From contig NZ_JAKIJS010000001.1 in NCBI RefSeq assembly GCF_021608225.1, positions 496,001 to 560,000 of the forward strand: a stretch of DNA of 64,000 nucleotides. The letters run 5' to 3'. The position numbers and the translations under genes are program-made. The DNA is from Pseudalkalibacillus berkeleyi (GTDB taxonomy: Bacteria > Bacillota > Bacilli > Bacillales > Fictibacillaceae). Position 1 is the first letter of the stretch, and every line of letters begins with the position of its first letter. Below the pieces are notes generated by a model. The model saw only the letters and a list, made by a program, of their open reading frames with translations. It ran no database searches and was not told the origin of the DNA. Below, piece after piece: positions 34,220 through 42,953 of the stretch.

Positions 34220-34846
34220 TCAAAAATCCTTTGTTGAAAACGGTAAAAATAGCTTAATGCCGCGTTTGTTGACGGGGAGGAATTTCATATCCCCGACCAG
34301 GTGACTGACGTAACCGGCAAGGCACGCCCAATAAAGCCCGTTAACGCCAACTGAAGTTTCAAGTTGACTTGCAATCACTCCGAAAAAGATGACACCCAAA
34401 ATAGAGTGGGTATAACTTCTGTGTGGCACAATGGAAGCTACCGTTATGTAGATGCCAGATAAGAATAGCCAGTTTTCATCAAGGAATAACCCCGCTGCAA
34501 CTACACCCAATCCTGAAACGAGTAGCATGTGACGCCTCGTTATGAAGGATGCTATCAAAATGATCCCGACACCTGCACCGATCCCATTCCATTTTTCAGA
34601 ATCTGATCCTGTCATAAAGCTATAAGCCATGATGATTACACCTATGATATAAGCTAATGTCTGTAGAAACTTATGTGAATTCGTAATTTTATTGCTTAAA
34701 GTTCCGTCGACATCAATATCAGGAACTAATCCAGCGATGCCTCCACTTATAATTAATATGCCCGTCGTTAACGGGTCGGTCTGTAGGACATTTGATGTAA
34801 CTAATCCGGCAACCCCTCCAACTAGCAAATGTGATGTTCCTTTCAT
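34220..34846 (-). CDS. YdjM/DUF457-type membrane metal-dependent hydrolase
   Basis: 208 residues from ATG 34846 (TAGGTGA upstream). Signatures: TSHLLVGG at the start, LVPDIDVDGTLSN, and VPHRSYTHSI then SHLVGD; these His/Asp sets are typical of the LexA-regulated YdjM/DUF457 membrane family, with several membrane helices. Biochemical role is unproven in the family. It stands alone, divergent from the next membrane gene. Confidence 0.8.
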   Translation of the reverse strand: MKGTSHLLVGGVAGLVTSNVLQTDPLTTGILIISGGIAGLVPDIDVDGTLSNKITNSHKFLQTLAYIIGVIIMAYSFMTGSDSEKWNGIGAGVGIILIASFITRRHMLLVSGLGVVAAGLFLDENWLFLSGIYITVASIVPHRSYTHSILGVIFFGVIASQLETSVGVNGLYWACLAGYVSHLVGDMKFLPVNKRGIKLFLPFSTKDF

Positions 34847-34955
34847 GTTGTTCACCTAACTCTCAATCTTATTGGAAATAAATGTACCAAACAAAGGGTT
34901 GTATTTGATATTGTATATAATAGAAGGAAATAGTGAAATACTTGGAGGTGCAATT

Positions 34956-35213
34956 ATGTATTTGTACTTAACGATCATCGTTGTTGTAGTAGGTATTATT
35001 TCACTGGTAGGTACGTTGCTTATAGGGAAAAAGGTAGATAAAACAACTGAAGAATATAAGAAGGAAGCAAATCGGACTGAGGCTCAATTGAAACGTTCGA
35101 ATGAATATGAGACGCAGTCTTTAAAGTTGAACGTCAAGGTGTTGACGCTCATTTATGTGTTTACCTTTTTATTTTCAATCATCGCACTCGCTGTTTATAT
35201 TTATTTGAAATAG
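34956..35213 (+). CDS. Small membrane protein with two helices and a polar loop
   Basis: 85 residues; ATG 34956 follows TTGGAGGTG. One membrane segment at about residues 4-25, a charged amphipathic stretch (DKTTEEYKKEANRTEAQLK) and a second segment at about 60-82. Family not recognised. It precedes the CdaR-like regulator by about 20 bases and may be cotranscribed with it. Confidence 0.6.
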   Translation: MYLYLTIIVVVVGIISLVGTLLIGKKVDKTTEEYKKEANRTEAQLKRSNEYETQSLKLNVKVLTLIYVFTFLFSIIALAVYIYLK

Positions 35214-35232
35214 TCGAAGAGAGGTGAAGCAA

Positions 35233-36312
35233 ATGGAATTAACCTATGAACTTGGTGCAGAAGTTATTCAAAAACTAAGACCTCACTTGGACGTCCCTAT
35301 TAATTTAATGGATACGGATGGAAAAATTGTTGCGAGTTCTGATGCCGGACGAGTGACACAAATACATAGCGGTGCACTCAAAGTGATTGAAAGTAAGCGC
35401 GAGTTGATTCTGTATCCAGATCATGTAGAAGACTTTCCAGGAACAAAGCCAGGTGTCAATCTTCCGATGTACTATTTTGGAAAGTTGGTTGGGGTTGTTG
35501 GCATTACTGGGAATCCGGATGAGGTCTTCCAAGCGGCGAACATTACAAAGGCTGCAGTTGAGATTGCGCTTGAACAGATTCATCTTCAAAGACAATCGGC
35601 ATTCAAAGAAAATGCGCTCAATAATTGGCTACTCCAGCTGTTTCATCCTTATGGGATCGATTCGGACAAACTGACCCAAGAAGCCAATCATATTTTGAAT
35701 ATTGATCTCGTTGAACCGGTTACTGTAGCCGTTTTCCATTCGAAAGCTTCTATTTCAGAACAATTACATCAACGGTATAAAAATCAGCTTATCTTTTTGT
35801 TTAGATTAAGTAATGATGAACACGTTGTAGGCTTAAGAGAGACGGATCAACTAGAAAAAAACACAAAAACTTTAACAGAACTTTTTCCTAGTGTCGTAAT
35901 TGGTGTTGGGAAGCCAGGATATGGTGTTGCCGGAATAAGGGAATCCTACCTTCAAGCAAAGCAAGCGATTAAGTTTGCAAATGGGGTAGGGTGTAGTCAC
36001 ATTAATGAGTGGGAATTAGAGCAACTAATCGATCAAATTCCAGAGCAAACCTTTGAAGAGGTGTTTTCACACTATGGACCTCGATTAGAAGAAATGGAAT
36101 CGAGTTACACTGAGACGTTGCAAATGTATTTTCTTTCAGACCTCCAGCTTAAGGACACTTCGGAACGATTACATATCCATAGAAATACGCTCATGTATCG
36201 ATTAGATCAAATCCAAGAAAAGGTCGGTCTGAATCCGAGGTCATTTAAAGATTCGATGCTACTTTACATCCTTTGTTTCAAACATGACTTGTGCAAATGC
36301 ACAAAAAAGTAA
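35233..36312 (+). CDS. CdaR-family transcriptional regulator of glycerate use
   Basis: 359 residues from ATG 35233 behind AGAGAGGTG. N-terminal sugar-diacid recognition domain (about residues 5-135, with INLMDTDGKIVASSD and GKLVGVVGITG), a central GGDEF-like linker, and a C-terminal PucR-type helix-turn-helix (DTSERLHIHRNTLMYRLDQIQEKVGLNPR). Such proteins activate glycerate, glycolate or sugar-diacid genes upon effector binding. The next two genes encode glycerate kinase and a GntP permease, its likely targets. Confidence 0.87.
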   Translation: MELTYELGAEVIQKLRPHLDVPINLMDTDGKIVASSDAGRVTQIHSGALKVIESKRELILYPDHVEDFPGTKPGVNLPMYYFGKLVGVVGITGNPDEVFQAANITKAAVEIALEQIHLQRQSAFKENALNNWLLQLFHPYGIDSDKLTQEANHILNIDLVEPVTVAVFHSKASISEQLHQRYKNQLIFLFRLSNDEHVVGLRETDQLEKNTKTLTELFPSVVIGVGKPGYGVAGIRESYLQAKQAIKFANGVGCSHINEWELEQLIDQIPEQTFEEVFSHYGPRLEEMESSYTETLQMYFLSDLQLKDTSERLHIHRNTLMYRLDQIQEKVGLNPRSFKDSMLLYILCFKHDLCKCTKK

Positions 36313-36341
36313 ACAGAAAATTTAAAATGTTCATCTATTCG

Positions 36342-36368
36342 ACCAATTGTATACCAATTGGTTTTTTT
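36342..36368 (+). terminator. Terminator between regulator and glycerate kinase genes
   Basis: ACCAATTG (36342-36349) and CAATTGGT (36355-36362) pair around a 5-base loop; seven T follow. It ends the regulator mRNA or attenuates the downstream genes. Confidence 0.8.
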
Positions 36369-36438
36369 GTACGTTTAATATAGACCAAATGATAGCGAAT
36401 ACTAGTCACTACTAAAAATTAATCAAAAGGAGTTTGCT

Positions 36439-37569
36439 ATGAATATCGTAATTTCTCCCGATTCTTTTAAAGGGAGCATGGCTTCTGAGCAAGCGGCGAA
36501 AGTGATGGCGCGTGCTTGTCAGTTTATTTTTCCAGATGAAAAGCACGAATTGAAGCCGATGGCAGATGGGGGAGAAGGGACCCTTGATACGCTTGTTTTT
36601 TCGACAAAAGGAAAGCGCTTACATCATAGGTGTACAGGTCCACTTGGCGAACCAATTAAAGCGAATTATGGTGTGCTAGGGGACGGGAAGACTGCCGTGA
36701 TTGAAATGGCTCAAGTAGCAGGACTTCCACAAGTACCAGAGGACCTCCGCAATCCGGATTACACGACTTCATATGGATTAGGTGAACTTATTAAACATGT
36801 ACTCGATGAAGGCTACCAATCAATTTTGATAGGACTCGGTGGTAGTGCAACGAATGATGGTGGATTAGGGATGCTTCAAGCACTGGGGGCAACATTCATC
36901 AACCAAGCGGGGGCGGAAGTTGATCGATTCGGTAAAAACCTTTCTGAAGTCTCTCAGGTTGATTTTTCGAATGTAGATCAACGTCTGAGTTCCATTCAAT
37001 TGCTCGTAGCAAGTGATGTTGAGAATCCTTTGTGTGGTGAAAAAGGTGCGAGTCACGTGTTCGGACCACAAAAGGGAGCTACGTTCGATCAAATCATACA
37101 GTTTGATCAAGCGCTGGATATGTATAGTGGCTTGATTGAAAAAGAGACTGGGCATCAGTTGAAAAATAAAGCAGGAGCTGGTGCTGCAGGTGGACTTGGG
37201 TTTGCATTGATGGTCGTTGGTGCAGAGCTTGTGTCTGGAGCCAATTTGATTGCTGAGGCAATTGACTTGGAAAAAACTATCGCAACCGCGGATCTCGTAC
37301 TGACAGGTGAGGGACAAAGTGATGAGCAAACATTGTACGGCAAGGCACCAGGTTTTGTCGCGGAGCTTGCTCAAAAGCATCAAGTGAAAACGGTGCTTAT
37401 ATCAGGAAGTTTGAGTGGTGATTTGGAGGCTTTACATGACCACTTTGCGGGATGTTTTTCAATTGCAAATGGCCCAATGTCACTAGAAAATTGTATTGAT
37501 TCAGCAGAACAACTGTTATTTGAACAGACGAAAAATGTTCTTCATTTTATGAAGACAATTAAAGGTTAG
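36439..37569 (+). CDS. glxK: Glycerate kinase
   Basis: 376 residues of the GlxK/GarK family (glycerate kinase type 1): SPDSFKGSMASEQAA at the N-terminus, PMADGGEGTLDTL, GLGGSATNDGGLGMLQALGA, and GAGAAGGLGFAL with LTGEGQSD near the C-terminus. It phosphorylates D-glycerate for entry into lower glycolysis. AAAAGGAG precedes the ATG; it lies 10 bases before the permease gene. Confidence 0.95.
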   Translation: MNIVISPDSFKGSMASEQAAKVMARACQFIFPDEKHELKPMADGGEGTLDTLVFSTKGKRLHHRCTGPLGEPIKANYGVLGDGKTAVIEMAQVAGLPQVPEDLRNPDYTTSYGLGELIKHVLDEGYQSILIGLGGSATNDGGLGMLQALGATFINQAGAEVDRFGKNLSEVSQVDFSNVDQRLSSIQLLVASDVENPLCGEKGASHVFGPQKGATFDQIIQFDQALDMYSGLIEKETGHQLKNKAGAGAAGGLGFALMVVGAELVSGANLIAEAIDLEKTIATADLVLTGEGQSDEQTLYGKAPGFVAELAQKHQVKTVLISGSLSGDLEALHDHFAGCFSIANGPMSLENCIDSAEQLLFEQTKNVLHFMKTIKG

Positions 37570-37579
37570 GGGGATCATC

Positions 37580-38935
37580 ATGGAAGGTTTTGGACTCATT
37601 CTTATCATTGCATTAGGGGTACTGTTTGTCATATTTGCGACAGCTAAATTAAAAATCCATCCGTTTCTTTCATTATTAATTGCAGCATTTGCGATGGGCA
37701 TCTTAGCAGGACTGCCATTAACGGATGTGGTGGAAGCGGTCAATTCAGGATTCGGTGGATTAATGGGCGGTATCGGACTCGTGATCGTGTTTGGAACGAT
37801 TATCGGCGTTATTTTAGAGCGATCAGGTGCTGCTCTCCGTATGGCGGAGCGAGTTTTACGATTAGTCGGTGAAAAGCGACCACAGCTAGCAATGAGTTTA
37901 ATCGGAGCGATTGTTAGTGTGCCAGTTTTCTGTGACTCAGGTTATGTCATTTTATCATCGTTGAAAAAGTCGATCGCGAAACGGGCCAAAGTTGGGGTTG
38001 CATCGATGGCGGTAGCGCTCTCAACTGGACTATTTGCAACACATACATTAGTACCGCCAACACCAGGACCGATTGCAGCAGCAGGTAACATTGGTGCGGA
38101 GAATTATCTCGGAGTTATTATTCTTGTCGGTATCGTTGTTGCTATTCCTACAATCATCGCAGGCTACATTTGGGCAATGAAAGTGGGTACGAAGATCAAG
38201 GTCGTCGGAGAAGATGAGCTGGTATATGACCATGAGGAAATGACGAAGCAATTCGGTGAAATGCCTTCAACATTTAAATCATTTGCACCGATCATGGTGC
38301 CAATTATTTTGATCGGACTAGGCTCTGTCGTAACATTTGCAGGTTGGGAAGGTAAGTTCTTCGAAGTTCTACTATTCTTAGGTTCTCCTGTTGTCGCTTT
38401 ATTGATTGGTATTATGTTTGCGTTTACATTGCTTCCGAAGTTGGATGAAGAAACGCTGACACAATGGATTGGCCACGGAATTAAAGACGCTGCACCGATT
38501 TTGTTGATCACGGGTGCAGGTGGTGCGTTCGGTTCTGTTATCAAGGCGACACCTGTAGCAGAATTTATCCAAGGATTCGGAGATAGTAGTTTAATAGGGG
38601 GCGCATTTTTCCTACTCATTCCGTTCTTTATCGCAGCCGCTTTAAAAACTGCGCAAGGTTCTTCGACGGCAGCCATTGTCATTACGTCGTCATTGATTGC
38701 ACCTTTACTAGGTCAAGTCGGCATTGAAGGTGCATTACCACTTGCACTAGTCGTCATGGCAGTCGGAGCTGGCGCAATGGTTGTATCGCATGTAAACGAC
38801 AGCTACTTCTGGGTTGTGAAGGAGTTCAGCGGAATGACCGTTACAGATGCATATAAAGGACAAACAGCAGCGACTCTCGTTCAAGGTATCGTTGCGATCT
38901 CAGTTACACTACTCTTATGGCTTATATTTGTATAA
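37580..38935 (+). CDS. GntP-family permease (glycerate/gluconate uptake)
   Basis: 451 residues, about 12 membrane segments, with GntP motifs (PVFCDSGYVILSSLKKSIAK, TLVPPTPGPIAAAGNIGA, AALKTAQGSSTAAIVITSS, VSHVNDSYFWVVKEFSGM). A proton symporter for small hydroxy-acids. Glycerate is inferred from the neighbours glxK and the CdaR-like gene; gluconate is the classical substrate of the family. Confidence 0.92.
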   Translation: MEGFGLILIIALGVLFVIFATAKLKIHPFLSLLIAAFAMGILAGLPLTDVVEAVNSGFGGLMGGIGLVIVFGTIIGVILERSGAALRMAERVLRLVGEKRPQLAMSLIGAIVSVPVFCDSGYVILSSLKKSIAKRAKVGVASMAVALSTGLFATHTLVPPTPGPIAAAGNIGAENYLGVIILVGIVVAIPTIIAGYIWAMKVGTKIKVVGEDELVYDHEEMTKQFGEMPSTFKSFAPIMVPIILIGLGSVVTFAGWEGKFFEVLLFLGSPVVALLIGIMFAFTLLPKLDEETLTQWIGHGIKDAAPILLITGAGGAFGSVIKATPVAEFIQGFGDSSLIGGAFFLLIPFFIAAALKTAQGSSTAAIVITSSLIAPLLGQVGIEGALPLALVVMAVGAGAMVVSHVNDSYFWVVKEFSGMTVTDAYKGQTAATLVQGIVAISVTLLLWLIFV

Positions 38936-38943
38936 AGGTGAAG

Positions 38944-38976
38944 AAGGTTTCGGCATAGTGTCCGAAACCTTTATTT
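38944..38976 (+). terminator. Terminator of the glycerate operon
   Basis: AAGGTTTCGG and CCGAAACCTT (38944-38953, 38962-38971) form a 10-bp stem with T-rich DNA after it. Confidence 0.85.
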
Positions 38977-39139
38977 TGAAAGTGAAAGCATGATGTTAAG
39001 TTAAATGTTCAAGTTGCTGTAGTCACTTCCTCTAAATTGTAAACTGAAGAACATCCTCGGAGATTATGTACGTGGAGTTTTGTTAGAAAAGCAAATTGAG
39101 AAAGCGGACGCTTATTCGTTTCTTGTTATATTAGACTAT

Positions 39140-40147
39140 TTAGGCTCGCACCTTAATGGGCGCGAAATCTTCTTTTGCTGGTGTCCGTTTTGTTTTAGCT
39201 TTTGAATTCTTATTTTGGATTACTAGAGGATGTTCTAAACTCTGTTTGAAACCTTCCAAAATTAAGTTTAAAGATAAAATAGTGATTGAAAACATCAATA
39301 ATGGTGCCAATGGAATCCAAGGAGCTACCCATAGATATTTATAAGTACTCCCAATCATACCTGACCATTCACTAGTGATTGAGATGTATACGTGTACTCC
39401 TTGTGTGAATTCAGATGTGCGTGCACCACCGAATAGTATATTTAATAATCCTAAGTGAACTAAAAGGATTAAAACCTGAATGATTTGCTGGGTAAAATGA
39501 ATCCAAAACTTAGGTTTTAAAAAGGGCAGAACATGTTTTAAGTAAAGCTCCCATCGATTAGCTCCCATAATTTTAGAAGCATCAATAAAATCATTTTGAA
39601 ATATTATTTTCATCTCATTACTTAATAATGTAACTAGTGTCGGTATGGCAACCAATGTCAATATGATAACTTCAAAATAAACCCGATCCCAAAAGGAATA
39701 CTCAAATCCTCCTAATGCTCCTTCTATTAACACAGGACTTAGAATGAAGAATGTAAGCAGTGAAATAGGGACATAATGGAAGGCTTCGGTTACCCTATTT
39801 ATATACCTATTCAATACCGGTAAGTAACTTTCAAGAATAAAGCTTAAAAAAACACTCAAAAACAATCTGAAGGCAGCAACTAGGATTGCAATACCAATTG
39901 TATATTTTGCACCTTTTATTAAAGAATGAAATATTTCTTTCCCTACCATGTCAGTCCCGAATGGTGGAACATTTAATGGGGAGTGGGGAGCTGAACGAAT
40001 TGCATTTCCATTATCATCATAAATTACAGATGTTTGAGGAATACTTCCATCTCCTAATATACTAAAAGAAAAACTAGCTACAATAAGGAGGAGTATAAAA
40101 AGAAACCCCATTAAGAATTTTGGATTTTTAATTAAACGTACTATCAT
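39140..40147 (-). CDS. Opp/Dpp C-like ABC permease of the AT-rich island
   Basis: 335 residues, one N-terminal membrane segment, a periplasm-type loop (GNAIRSAPHSPLNVPPFGTDMVGKEIF) and five more segments with an EAA loop (IDASKIMGANRWELYLKHVLP). This is the OppC/DppC permease type. The stop of the partner gene overlaps its start (ATGA). There is no ATPase or peptide-binding gene in the cluster. Base composition is more AT-rich than the flanking genes, suggesting transfer. Confidence 0.8.
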   Translation of the reverse strand: MIVRLIKNPKFLMGFLFILLLIVASFSFSILGDGSIPQTSVIYDDNGNAIRSAPHSPLNVPPFGTDMVGKEIFHSLIKGAKYTIGIAILVAAFRLFLSVFLSFILESYLPVLNRYINRVTEAFHYVPISLLTFFILSPVLIEGALGGFEYSFWDRVYFEVIILTLVAIPTLVTLLSNEMKIIFQNDFIDASKIMGANRWELYLKHVLPFLKPKFWIHFTQQIIQVLILLVHLGLLNILFGGARTSEFTQGVHVYISITSEWSGMIGSTYKYLWVAPWIPLAPLLMFSITILSLNLILEGFKQSLEHPLVIQNKNSKAKTKRTPAKEDFAPIKVRA

Positions 40148-41010
40148 TCAATTTCCTCCAAATTTGGATCCAGTTTATGAAGAACTATCTTTCCAATTGA
40201 AAAAAACATCCATATTGGTAAAAAGAATAAGAAAATTCCAATGGTAAAAATATCAGTAGATTTATGATTCATTAGGAATTGTATTAATCCGTTTGTTCCG
40301 AATGTAAACTCTACAATTAATAAATTTGAGAGCATGAACCAAAGTATAAATTTTGTATTAAAAAAAATACTGATAAGCGTGTTTCTGCTTATATGTTTAA
40401 AAAGAATATAAATCTCAGATAATCCTTTCCCCCTTGCTAGTTCTACATAGGGAAACTGATATTCAGATTCGAATTCATTAATAGTGAATTTATAAATAAA
40501 TATTGTAGGTAATATAGATAATGCAAGGATAGGCAGTACATATGGGGTGTCCTCTTTGTAAGAAGCAATATCAAAAAATAAAATACCAGTCTGTTTATAA
40601 ATAGTTATTACCATTAATTGAAAAACTGCGATAAATAATAGGTCTGGAATTGATTCCAATAAGTTAAGTGTTCGTTTGATAATTCTTACAATTTTAGAAG
40701 AAAGAAGCATTGTTATAAAACCAATTCCGATAGCTGTAAAAAATGAAAGGATAAAAGAAATGAATAGCACAGTGATTGAGTAAATCCACGGGCTAATGAT
40801 TCTTGGGAATACTGGACGATCAATCCCGTTTAAATAATAGGTAAATGAATCACGAGTAAATAAGTTCATTAATATTCCTAGCAAACTTTTCAAATAGGCA
40901 GCTATGTCTAGAGAAATCCCTTTGAATAAAGCAGGGAGGGACCCTACCAACCAGACACCTATTAATAAGAGCATCAAATTGAATAAATATTTTTCAAGAT
41001 GTAGTTTCAT
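40144..41010 (-). CDS. Opp/Dpp B-like ABC permease of the AT-rich island
   Basis: 288 residues, six membrane segments. The EAA loop reads VELARGKGLSEIYILFKHISRN, close to OppB/DppB permeases. The large loop after the first segment is shorter than usual for OppB. Translationally coupled to the OppC-like gene and 37 bases after the lipoprotein gene. Likely a channel for a small peptide or metal chelate, energised by an ATPase from elsewhere. Confidence 0.78.
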   Translation of the reverse strand: MKLHLEKYLFNLMLLLIGVWLVGSLPALFKGISLDIAAYLKSLLGILMNLFTRDSFTYYLNGIDRPVFPRIISPWIYSITVLFISFILSFFTAIGIGFITMLLSSKIVRIIKRTLNLLESIPDLLFIAVFQLMVITIYKQTGILFFDIASYKEDTPYVLPILALSILPTIFIYKFTINEFESEYQFPYVELARGKGLSEIYILFKHISRNTLISIFFNTKFILWFMLSNLLIVEFTFGTNGLIQFLMNHKSTDIFTIGIFLFFLPIWMFFSIGKIVLHKLDPNLEEIE

Positions 41011-41047
41011 AGCAATCCCTCCATTACGAAAAAGCAGAAAAATTTTA

Positions 41048-41530
41048 TTAGTTGAACGCTTCCGAAGTTGCTATAAAAGCAAGAATAGTACTGACTTCTT
41101 CCCCGTCTTCACTTGTACATGTTTCCAGATATACCATGGGTCCTCTCTGGGAGATATATCCGCAGCTATACGTCCCTTTGGGTGACTGTTTATAGCCACC
41201 ATAATTATTTTCAAACTTGACCTTTTCCTTCTCATAGCTGATTTTATTTTCATAATGGTTTCCGTTCTTCTCGAAAATGGAAATCGTTACTGAATCTTCT
41301 TCTTTTGCCTCTACACTCTTAAGAAGTTCTTTCACCTTTTCAATTCCTTTAACTTCTAAATTTCCTTGTACAATTTCATCAAAGCTTTCACCTTTATGTA
41401 TAACGACTACATTTCCATTCTTTTCAGCCTTTTCTGGTGTATAATCATTACTCTCCTCTTCGTTTGTTGGTGTATTGGAACAAGCTGCGAGTAAACAAAG
41501 AACCATGACCATTAACTTAAACTTTTTCAT
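41048..41530 (-). CDS. Small lipoprotein next to the HTH-TPR regulator
   Basis: 160 residues with a lipoprotein signal peptide (basic MKKFK, hydrophobic core, lipobox LLAAC, Cys17). The mature part is polar and contains SPKGTYSCGYISQRG, resembling Bacillus lipoproteins of the DUF4362 type as I remember them; function unknown. A C-terminal Cys pair (SCG, LETC) could form a disulfide. AGGGGG precedes the ATG. It is too small to be an Opp-type peptide binder. Confidence 0.72.
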   Translation of the reverse strand: MKKFKLMVMVLCLLAACSNTPTNEEESNDYTPEKAEKNGNVVVIHKGESFDEIVQGNLEVKGIEKVKELLKSVEAKEEDSVTISIFEKNGNHYENKISYEKEKVKFENNYGGYKQSPKGTYSCGYISQRGPMVYLETCTSEDGEEVSTILAFIATSEAFN

Positions 41531-41562
41531 AATAACCCCCTAGTTTTTGATGACTATCATAT

Positions 41563-41610
41563 TTAATAATTAATTAAAAGATTACGATAGGTTGCGGTTC
41601 TAAAACTCAT
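41563..41610 (-). CDS. Candidate 15-residue peptide ORF after the regulator
   Basis: Starting 15 bases after the regulator stop: AGGAGG, three bases, then ATG and 14 further codons (MSFRTATYRNLLINY) to TAA. The SD is a perfect consensus but its spacing is short. Regulators of the RRNPP group are usually followed by the gene of their cognate signal peptide, which motivates this call. There is no secretion signal, so it would need a leaderless exporter, or it may be only a leader peptide of the lipoprotein gene. Confidence 0.3.
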   Translation of the reverse strand: MSFRTATYRNLLINY

Positions 41611-41624
41611 GTTCCTCCTAAATA

Positions 41625-42866
41625 TTAGATTATATTATTTTTTCTTAGCTCATTAGCTTCAGAAAAGTAATAACTAGATTTCTTATATTGTTTTTTTTCT
41701 TTATAATAATTAGCAAGTATCTCTGAACACTCACATAAATTTACCCAATCATGATTCTCATAAAAGTAAGGTATAGCTTCCTTTTCGAGATAATCAACCA
41801 ATATCGGGTTTTCAGTTATTTGGTATTGGAGTATTTTTAGTTTAATAAAGTCTTTGAGATCAAATTCTATACCGAACTCTAGTCCCCTTTTTATCCACTC
41901 AATAGCAATAACATGTTTATTCAACTGTTTATACTCATTAGCAATATGATAAATTGTGTTCAAGTAATTCTTTATCTCATATTTTTGTTTAATTGATAAA
42001 CTCCTCTTATAGTTTACAATTGCAGCATCATGCCTTTTTTGTACACTATTTATGTAACCGATATTGTGAAATATATAAGCTTTTTTCATTTCAAGATTTA
42101 ATCTATCCGCTAATAAGAGTGCATTTCTAAACTGATGTTCAGCTTCATCAAAATTTGATAAGCGATTGTTATTTATTCCAATAATAATCTGGCAGTCAAT
42201 ACTTCTCTCAACATTCCCAGCTTTACTGAATAATGTTAATGCCTCCTCTGCGTAGGTCTTGGCAAAAGTCACATGAAATAATTGGCTATGTACTAAGGCA
42301 AGGTGATAATTAAGAAAATCCTTTTCAATGTTTGATTCTTGATAATCCAATGCTTGGTTAAAATACTTTAAAGACAAACGGTATTTATGTGTTAAATAAT
42401 AGTAGATTCCTAAACCATATAAATAATAATAATTCATAGTATTAGAAAAGAGGTTTCGAACTGAATCTAACTCATCGAGAATTTCTTCCGCTTTCTTTGT
42501 GTTTTGTTGAACAAGCCAATACTTGAGGTTGAAAATTGAATAGTATAATTTTAAATCAATACTATCAAAAGTTTGTATTTTCTGTTTTAAATATTTTTTT
42601 TGAATTTTAGAGTCTTCAATATCGCCTGATCTTAATGTGTTGTACCATTCGAATAATTCTCTTCTGAGTTTATCAATTGAAACCTCATCTTCAATCATTA
42701 GTACTACTTCTAATCTCTCCATTAGTAAATTTAAAATTTCTTTGCTGGGTTCCAACTTGTTATTTTCCACTTTACTAAGGTAGGAAATTGAACAAATACC
42801 ATCTGCTAATTCATCCTGGGTAAAATTACGTATACGTCTGTAATATAAAATCTTTTCACCAATCAT
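41625..42866 (-). CDS. RRNPP-like HTH-TPR regulator
   Basis: 413 residues. N-terminal Xre-type helix-turn-helix (about residues 3-60: KILYYRRIRNFTQDELADGI, SISYLSKVENNKLEPS), then a long all-helical array of TPR-like repeats (for example YYYLYGLGIYYYLTHKYRLSLKYF, KAYIFHNIGYINSVQKRHDAAI, YHIANEYKQLNKHVIAIEW). This is the architecture of PlcR, NprR, PrgX and AimR, which bind imported peptides. AACGGAGG precedes the ATG. Upstream DNA has nested inverted repeats. No phage genes lie nearby, so an AimR role is unlikely. Confidence 0.82.
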   Translation of the reverse strand: MIGEKILYYRRIRNFTQDELADGICSISYLSKVENNKLEPSKEILNLLMERLEVVLMIEDEVSIDKLRRELFEWYNTLRSGDIEDSKIQKKYLKQKIQTFDSIDLKLYYSIFNLKYWLVQQNTKKAEEILDELDSVRNLFSNTMNYYYLYGLGIYYYLTHKYRLSLKYFNQALDYQESNIEKDFLNYHLALVHSQLFHVTFAKTYAEEALTLFSKAGNVERSIDCQIIIGINNNRLSNFDEAEHQFRNALLLADRLNLEMKKAYIFHNIGYINSVQKRHDAAIVNYKRSLSIKQKYEIKNYLNTIYHIANEYKQLNKHVIAIEWIKRGLEFGIEFDLKDFIKLKILQYQITENPILVDYLEKEAIPYFYENHDWVNLCECSEILANYYKEKKQYKKSSYYFSEANELRKNNII

Positions 42867-42887
42867 AAATCAAATCCTCCGTTTTGG

Positions 42888-42953
42888 GTATTGAGAAAAA
42901 AAAGATAAATTCATTGAATTATTGTCAATTTTTTACGACAACTTTCTCAATAC
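42888..42953 (-). promoter_or_regulatory. Promoter of the regulator with nested inverted repeats
   Basis: An outer 11-bp perfect inverted repeat GTATTGAGAAA (42888-42898) / TTTCTCAATAC (42943-42953) encloses an inner one TTGTC (42922-42926) / GACAA (42937-42941). On the minus strand the inner repeat overlaps a TTGACA -35 box (42927-42922), with TATCTT 15 bases on. This suggests repressor or activator binding at the regulator's own promoter. Confidence 0.55.

Noticed and set aside
36865-37383. Minus-strand 172-codon ORF inside glxK (and 38682-38164 inside the permease gene)
   Set aside because: Antisense shadows of clear enzymes; composition not protein-like.
41625-42866. AimR-type phage arbitrium receptor
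   Set aside because: Architecture is compatible, but no phage genes or aimP/aimX-like genes surround it.
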